Shown piece by piece: positions 58,183-64,000 of a stretch of 64,000 bases of DNA (positions are counted from its first letter, which is position 1; every line of letters begins with the position of its first letter). The notes under the pieces were generated by a model. It made no database searches, had not been told where the DNA came from, and was given only the letters and a program-made list of their open reading frames with translations. The position numbers and the translations under genes were made by a program. This DNA is from Circinella umbellata (Eukaryota; Mucoromycota; Mucoromycetes; Mucorales; Lichtheimiaceae), in NCBI GenBank assembly GCA_025093555.1, contig JAIWNF010000003.1, positions 372,001-436,000 of the forward strand. Direction: 5' to 3'.

Positions 58183-58692
58183 ATGACATTTTTTTCTAAT
58201 TTACTTGCACCATTAACTCGTCGAAGACGAAAAGTTACCATAACAACAAAAAACGAGACAAGTCGTTCACCACCATCACCACCTCCTCCACAGGAACTTG
58301 AAGGACAAAAAGGTGAATTACAATCAGAGTTTGAACCAGCAACACCAGTAACACCAGCTACACAACAAGAACACCATGTCGTCATTCTTGCAGAACCAAG
58401 AACTAGCATGACCAGTAGTACTAGTGTTAATGTCGAAAGTTTAGAATTTAAAGCTTCACAAGAACTTGCCGTTTCATTGAATACTTGGGACGATTATCAA
58501 CCAGCTGTCATGCCTTCATTTCCGGCATTTGAACACTTGCTTCGTCAACAAAAACAAGAAGAGGAACAAAAGAAAAAAGAACAAGGAGTGCCTCGCAGAT
58601 CACTACGCCGTTTGCCACGTCCACTTTCGCTCTATCGTTCTGGAAATAGGTCATTAAAAATGGCTCGATCAACTCCAAATTTTCACAAGTGA
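58183..58692 (+). CDS. small basic protein, lineage-specific
   Basis: An intronless ORF of 169 aa with a T-rich leader before the ATG. It begins 'MTFFSNLLAPLTRRRRKVTI', has a Pro/Ser/Gln-rich middle, a short conserved-looking block 'SLNTWDDYQPAVMPSFPAFE', a Glu/Lys/Gln helix and an Arg-rich end ('RRSLRRLPRPLSLYRSGNRS'). No domain is recognised. The basic ends suggest nucleic-acid, nuclear or membrane association, but that is speculation. It sits 180 bp after the cyclin and 390 bp before the Dad2-like gene. Confidence 0.6.
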   Translation: MTFFSNLLAPLTRRRRKVTITTKNETSRSPPSPPPPQELEGQKGELQSEFEPATPVTPATQQEHHVVILAEPRTSMTSSTSVNVESLEFKASQELAVSLNTWDDYQPAVMPSFPAFEHLLRQQKQEEEQKKKEQGVPRRSLRRLPRPLSLYRSGNRSLKMARSTPNFHK

Positions 58693-59079
58693 ATAAGCTT
58701 TAAACAATAATGATAATATTCCCTTTTTCTTCCTTTATTCCTTCTAAATATATTTATACACACACACACACTCCTACTCCTCCTTCTCTTACTTGTTGTA
58801 GTTTAGTATTTAGTATTTATATAAGTGCATATTTTATATATAACAAGTTTGTTTTTCTATACCCTTTTCATTTTCATATATAACAAACAACGACACCAAT
58901 TTGTATATTATATTTTTTTATTTACTTGCCAGAAAAATAATTTTTTTTATCTCTCTTTTTCTTTTCAATTCTCACAAAGCTATTAAGAATTTCTTCTTTA
59001 TCTTTGTATATATTTAACAAAACTATAACACTATAAATATATAATATATAATATATAATATAACCTTTGTTATTTCGTG

Positions 59080-59594
59080 ATGCAACGGGGATCAACAGGA
59101 CCCCAACGTTCTCAACTTTTATCAACTTCTGGACATGCACTTAAACAAACAGATCAACGATCTCAAGTAATTCGTGAAAAAGAACAAGAATTCCGTGAAC
59201 TTTCCAACATTAAAAAACAAAGTGCACAGCTTGTCCAATTCTTTGAAGAGTTACAGAAAGATATGCATATTTTATCACAAGGTGTACAAGGTATACTGAT
59301 AATAGAATTTTGAAAAGAAGAATAAAACACACATACACGTGTATTAATTCAAGGTATTTTATAGGTACGGCAGATACCCTCGAAAACTGGAATCACGTTT
59401 TTCGTATCATGGCTTCAACAAAGGGTGATGAGGACAACAATGATGATACTGGCGATCAAGAACCATTATTTGTCCGTTTACCAATAAATGATCCTGATAA
59501 CGCAACAACAATAACGCAACCACCGCAACAGCCATCGTCATCCTCAACTATCAATCCTACTGTTACTTCCTATACCCAACATCGACATCCTTAG
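59080..59594 (+). CDS. DASH complex subunit Dad2-like
   Basis: Exons 59080-59290 and 59365-59594 close to 146 aa. Residues about 40-90 form the Dad2 helix: 'FRELSNIKKQSAQLVQFFEE', 'LSQGVQGTADTLENW', 'NHVFRIMAST', the pattern of the small DASH/DAM1 ring subunits that couple kinetochores to microtubules. N- and C-terminal extensions are disordered and rich in Gln/Ser and Asp/Asn/Pro/Thr, longer than in yeast. Spc34/Duo1 and other small DASH subunits are the alternatives, but 'ENWNxVFR' favours Dad2. Confidence 0.78.
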
Positions 59595-60051
59595 TAACAT
59601 TACACACAAGTGGATACAGAGTACTATACTATAACAAGACCAAATATTGGTACTATTTATACATCAATAAAAAAAATATAATTTTTTTTTGTGGTTGTGT
59701 GGCATGGTATATATATTTTTTCTTTGTACGAGGTAAAATCCAGGGTTATCTTTTTCCTTTTTTTATAACTACTATGTGTTTTTGTTTGGAGTTGTGAGAT
59801 GGAGTGGGAAAGCGGGTAGGATATATATATATGTACTTTTTTTTGCTATTACAATTGTTGTTGTTTTAAGTTCGATGGGCTATACATGATTTTATGGGAT
59901 CGATAATATCCCCGGAATTCCATTGATATACAGTCATGCCTACAACAGATATCATACTAATATAAAGAAGATCACATATTAATTAGCTAATACTAATTTT
60001 TACCGTTTCAGATAAAAAGACATTGATATAAAAAAAACTATGTTAAATACG
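59595..60051. other. convergent intergenic region (Dad2-like / Avt-like 3' ends)
   Basis: T-rich and (TA)-containing 3' UTR sequence for both genes. Nothing else seen. Confidence 0.4.
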
Positions 60052-62658
60052 TTACCAAATAATACCAAATGCAATAAGTGCAATATCTGCCGCACGTCGT
60101 ATGGGTGGTAGTGATAACGCTTTAATATGAAACAAGGGAGGAAACACAAAACATAATGGAATACAAAAGAGAGCGCCAATAAGTGATACAAATTTATCGA
60201 GTTTATCTCTTGATCCAACAATAGCAATCCACGCGCATAAAAAGACAATTAAGACTCGGAAAACATTCTTTTGCCATTTAACAACTGCGTTATTTTTACC
60301 AGATCTTGTTGTAAATAATCCATTTTCCATGATTCTTATAGCTGGGAAAAGTTGTAATGGAATTGATAGACAAATAGCAAGAGAATAGAGCGTTTGAATA
60401 GATGATACCATAGGATCTTTGCTAGGCAAATTGAGAAGAATAATTGTTTGTACATCTTCACCAAATGCTAAATAAGAAATGGCACCCAAAGAAATAAATA
60501 ATCCAGTAATCACCATTAATGCTCTTCGTAAAACACCTGGGAACTTTTGCGGTTCTTTCATGGACTCTGTGATAGGTATCACTAAAATAATAATAAATTT
60601 CCCATTATCATCACCATCATAATGTTAATGTATCGTAAAATAAGAATTTCCCTCCCATCCCCCAACTGAAAAAAAAAAAGTAATATACCTAAACCAATGC
60701 CTTCATAAGTGAAGGCAACTGTGCCAATGAAAAGAGGGAAATGAATAGGATTCCAAAACATAGTAACATCTCCAACACCTATTGTAACCAATTCTTTCAA
60801 ATCATAATAAAACAAATATAATAATCCAATCACAATAAATACATCAGCAATCAGGGCAAATATTGAAAGTCGTTGAATCTTGCGAATCATTGCCAAGGGT
60901 ATAAATGCAAAGCTTTGAGCCAATATCAAAAGGTGCATCGGAAGCAATACGCGACATTTGGAAAAGGCAAGAATTAATGATTGTAAGTTTTCGGCAACAA
61001 AGACCATGTAAGCACATACGAAGCCAATTTGCGAAAGTGTAATAGCAACAAGTACTGCCATTTTCATTTTAGGTCCATATAAGACCCCACCCATATCTCC
61101 AAAACTTGCATGGACCACAAGTCGTGTTTGAACCAACAATAAAAAGGACCATAAAGATATCAATGACCATATAATAATACCTACAGTGGAAAATAACAAG
61201 CCTCCATTGTAAAATCTATATGCATATACAGGTGTATCAATAAATTAGTTTTTGTTTGTTTATATTTTGCTGTTGTTGTTGTCATGATACGTACGCTTTT
61301 GGTAAAAACATGATTCCTTTTTGATATAAAATAACACCATATATTGTTAATTACATTGTTCTTCATAAATCCATAAAAAATCATTTTATATAAACTGCCT
61401 TATTTTATTATTTATTACCTGTGGTGACAAATGATTTGAGTAGCAAAAACATGGCCTTGCCTGGGGTAGCTTTACCTTGCAACGTCTGACCTGGTCGTGA
61501 TCGCGACATGAGGGGCATCGTTTCACGAGCCTGTAACTGATGATATTGTACTGGATATTTTTTGGTGGATGATGTGCTCGCTGGAAATGGTAAAGATGGC
61601 TCACCACTACTTGCCGTCAGATTATTATTACTATTACTATTATTACTGCTATGGTTATTTATGGAATTATAATTAACATTATTGTTATTATTATTGCTTT
61701 TGATGCCACTACTATGACTGATATTGTCACTTGTCGTTGTAGTAGTAGTAGTCGGATGTTGTTGTTGTCGTTGATGGTGATGATGGCGATGATTAATTGA
61801 TTGATACGATGCTCGACTAATCATATTATTGCCACGATAAGCCATCCCTTCTTCTTCTTCAGCTATCTCTTCCCGCTGTTGATGGTGAGGATGATAATGA
61901 TGTCGATGATGGTGTCGATGATGTAAACCACTATTTTGTTCTTCATCTCCACTTGTATTACTTAATGAACTCCAAGAAGAAAGTGATGATTCATCATCAT
62001 CATCACTTAAATCTTCTCCACCAAAATGTCCATATAAACATAAAAATTCAACAAAACTTGATGTAAGAAAGTTGGGTGGCGTTTTGCCTTGACGCGCCGC
62101 TTTTGTAAGTACATAATGACGTCGAAATCCACCAGGTTGTTTGAGCGACTGTAATAATGGATCACTCACAGAAGGTCGTATCGCGGGTAATGAAATTGAT
62201 TCTGCCCGTTGACGTCGCCATTGTTGTTCATTTTCAACTCTTGCTGTCCATTTGTATATTTCATCAGCTATAGCTCCACCAGGTAATAAATGGTGGGTAC
62301 TATAAATAGAGGATGTCGTAGCTAGGTTGGAATTATTACTGTTATTTTGTTGTTCTTGTTGCTTGTGTTGTTGCCGTCCATTCGAAGTCACGGCAGTGGT
62401 AGTAGTAGTAGTTGTTGTTGTAGTCGCCGTGGTGGTAACATTAGGTGATGTTACTGTAGGTGCACTAGGGCTACTATTACTTCTTGTGGGAACGCGATGA
62501 TTTGATTGTTTTGTTCGACGAGGTATTTGTGAAGCAATAGGAGCTGCTGAACCCGACGAAGAATCGTGTTGTGACCGAGTTGGTTGAATGACGAGATGTC
62601 GTTTTACTACTTTTGCCACTTGTTCCACTGGCAAATCCACTGTCAACGAACGTTCCAT
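60052..62658 (-). CDS. vacuolar amino-acid transporter, Avt3/Avt4 type (AAAP family)
   Basis: Exons 62658-61419, 61316-61295, 61215-60689 and 60581-60052 close to 772 aa. The first 395 residues are a cytosolic, low-complexity extension (Thr, Asn, His runs), as in fungal Avt3/Avt4. The transporter core starts at 'AMFLLLKSFVTTGIMFLPKA' and 'FYNGGLLFSTVGI', across the micro-exon, and continues through about ten spans with 'LSQIGFVCAYMVFVAENL', 'GTVAFTYEGIGLVIPITESM' and 'QLFPAIRIMENG'. These proteins export neutral amino acids from vacuole to cytosol. The C-terminus ends 'LIAFGIIW', a little short compared with relatives; a further tiny exon cannot be excluded. Confidence 0.9.
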
Positions 62659-64000
62659 TGATAATTTTCCTTTCTTTTACACCCCCAAAAAAAAGTTGTG
62701 TATAATAAGAATTATATATATAAATATACAAAAAAAAAACTTTGGAAATAAAAAGGAGTAATTGACTCAAAAGAGAAAAGAAAAAAAAAAGTTAGTTGGT
62801 TTCGTCGTTTCCCAAACGCACTTTCACTTTTTTTTCTCTCTGTTAGTTTGGAGAGTGTGTGGCGGCTGTTTTTTTTTGGAAAAAAAAAAAAGCTTATTCA
62901 AGTAATAGGGTATGATTTTTTTTAGTAAAAAAAAGTGAAAGAGAAAGAAAATATACACCCCAAACGTAAGAGGGGAGAAACAAGAAGGGTAGAGCAAATG
63001 GGGGGGTTAGATGTGGGTCTGTAGTAGTGGGAACCGAGTTGCGGGATAACATAGTCCCGTGCCTACTAAGGCCTATCATTTTATGGTACTTTTTGATCTG
63101 GTTCCACTGTACACTTTTTGACCTTTCTCTTTAATAAATGCCCTCAAAATAAAGATATACACATATTTTTTTAAAACAGACTATTTTATTTTTGTTACAG
63201 TCGGGAAAAGAAAAAAAAAACGAGCTTTGATCAATGCATAATCCAGCTGAAAACTTTTTTGGTCGGTATTCGATTTAGTGGTAAGATAAAATAAAATAAA
63301 ATCTATTTTTACTCATGTATCATCACCACGGGAACAACTTTTGTCTCTCATACGTAGCAACCATGATAACATGACACTTATTTTAACAAATGTAATACTT
63401 TATCTATAAATGAAACTTTCTATCATCCCCTAGTTTTCTAAATACTTGCAAAAAAAAATTGACAACCATGCTTGGAATTCCATAATACATAAGTTTTTAC
63501 TGTAGTGTATAAAAGTAAACAATTATTTTATAAACCTTACTATAACTATTACATCTGGTATATCCACAATTTTTAAGCTTTTTAATACAGCCAATGATCT
63601 TATATTATCCATCTTATATATAGTGGTAGTAACAATAATAATAAATCTATCTAAAGAAAGTTACGTGTGTAAACAATTGTATTACTTATCCACATAACGA
63701 ACACTTTCTTTTTTTTAAAAAAGAAAAAAAAGAGAGCTATTCCTACTACCATTCCTCTGTATTTGTACGCACAAGATAAATACCTTTTTTTTTGTATTAG
63801 ATGTTATAATTTTATGTAGAACTGCATTCTTTATAAATCAGACTGTCAATCAAAATGAAAGCAAAACAAGAAAGCATAATAACAAGATACGTAAATATTC
63901 AAGTCAAGCTTATATTAAGGTTTTACTCCCCATAAAAAAATAAAATAAACAAAAGCAATTCATTAGTCACAGTGGCAGATCGACAGTAACAACAACCGTA
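62659..64000. other. promoter of the Avt-like gene and gene-free right edge
   Basis: CT-rich leader (minus strand) just above the ATG, then poly-A/T rich sequence with no exon, tRNA or repeat that I can recognise to the end of the window. Confidence 0.4.

Overview
The window reads as nuclear DNA of an early-diverging filamentous fungus, most likely Mucoromycota (Mucorales-like). The grounds are AT-rich DNA, many short GT-AG introns (often 60-120 nt), pyrimidine-rich leaders, Asn/Gln/His/Ser homopolymer runs in proteins, fungal-type genes (DASH Dad2-like, Pho85-type cyclin, Csc1/DUF221 channel, large-subunit catalase with a DJ-1-like tail, leishmanolysin-unlike secreted zincin) and relics of LINE and DIRS-like retroelements. 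The species cannot be fixed from the sequence alone. All multi-exon models were joined by eye, and where I give exact exon ends the reading frame closes across the junctions.

Layout. 1-1.7 kb: no gene seen. 1.7-5.6 kb (-): Csc1/OSCA-type channel. 5.7-8.5 kb: gene-poor, with a decayed NRPS-like/Lys2-type reductase relic. 9.2-10.7 kb: a small Cys-containing protein (-, partial model), a tentative 77-aa gene (+) and the complex I subunit NDUFA5 (+). 11.5-14 kb (-): sorting nexin Snx4/Atg24. 14.5 kb: a truncated LINE 3' tail. 15.3-16.1 kb (-): secreted GPI-anchored wall-type protein. 17.15-17.53 kb: a MITE with TA target duplication. 18.8-20.2 kb (+): mitochondrial PP2C phosphatase Ptc7-like, convergent with the catalase (20.7-23.4 kb, -). 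24.2-26.1 kb (+): coiled-coil protein of unknown role. 26-28.8 kb: gene-poor.

28.8-30.1 kb (-): FYRN/FYRC (TBRG1-like) protein, divergent from casein kinase II beta (30.9-32.4 kb, +). 33.6 and 34.6 kb (+): two lineage-specific small proteins. 35.3-36.8 kb (-): bZIP factor whose spliced C-terminus adds a membrane span, an ATF6-like layout and the most interesting item here. 37.1-38.8 kb (-): Rogdi/Rav2-like V-ATPase assembly factor, divergent from a VIT/Ccc1-type iron transporter (39.4-40.5 kb, +). 40.9-42.8 kb (+): secreted HEXXH metalloprotease. 43.4-44.1 kb: unidentified pseudogene. 45.3-47.6 kb (-): SNAPC3. 48.6-49.2 kb (+): stress-responsive A/B barrel protein. 49.2-56.7 kb: a 7.5-kb graveyard of LINE, DIRS-like and gene relics. 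56.8-59.6 kb (+): Pcl/Pho80 cyclin, a small basic protein and Dad2. 60.1-62.7 kb (-): Avt3/4-type vacuolar amino-acid transporter with a 22-nt micro-exon.

The genes do not form a metabolic cluster. They are housekeeping genes in tight blocks, often head-to-head with shared promoter regions, separated by transposon-rich gaps. Several are linked to the vacuole/endosome (Avt, VIT, Rogdi/Rav2, Snx4), but I infer no co-regulation from this.
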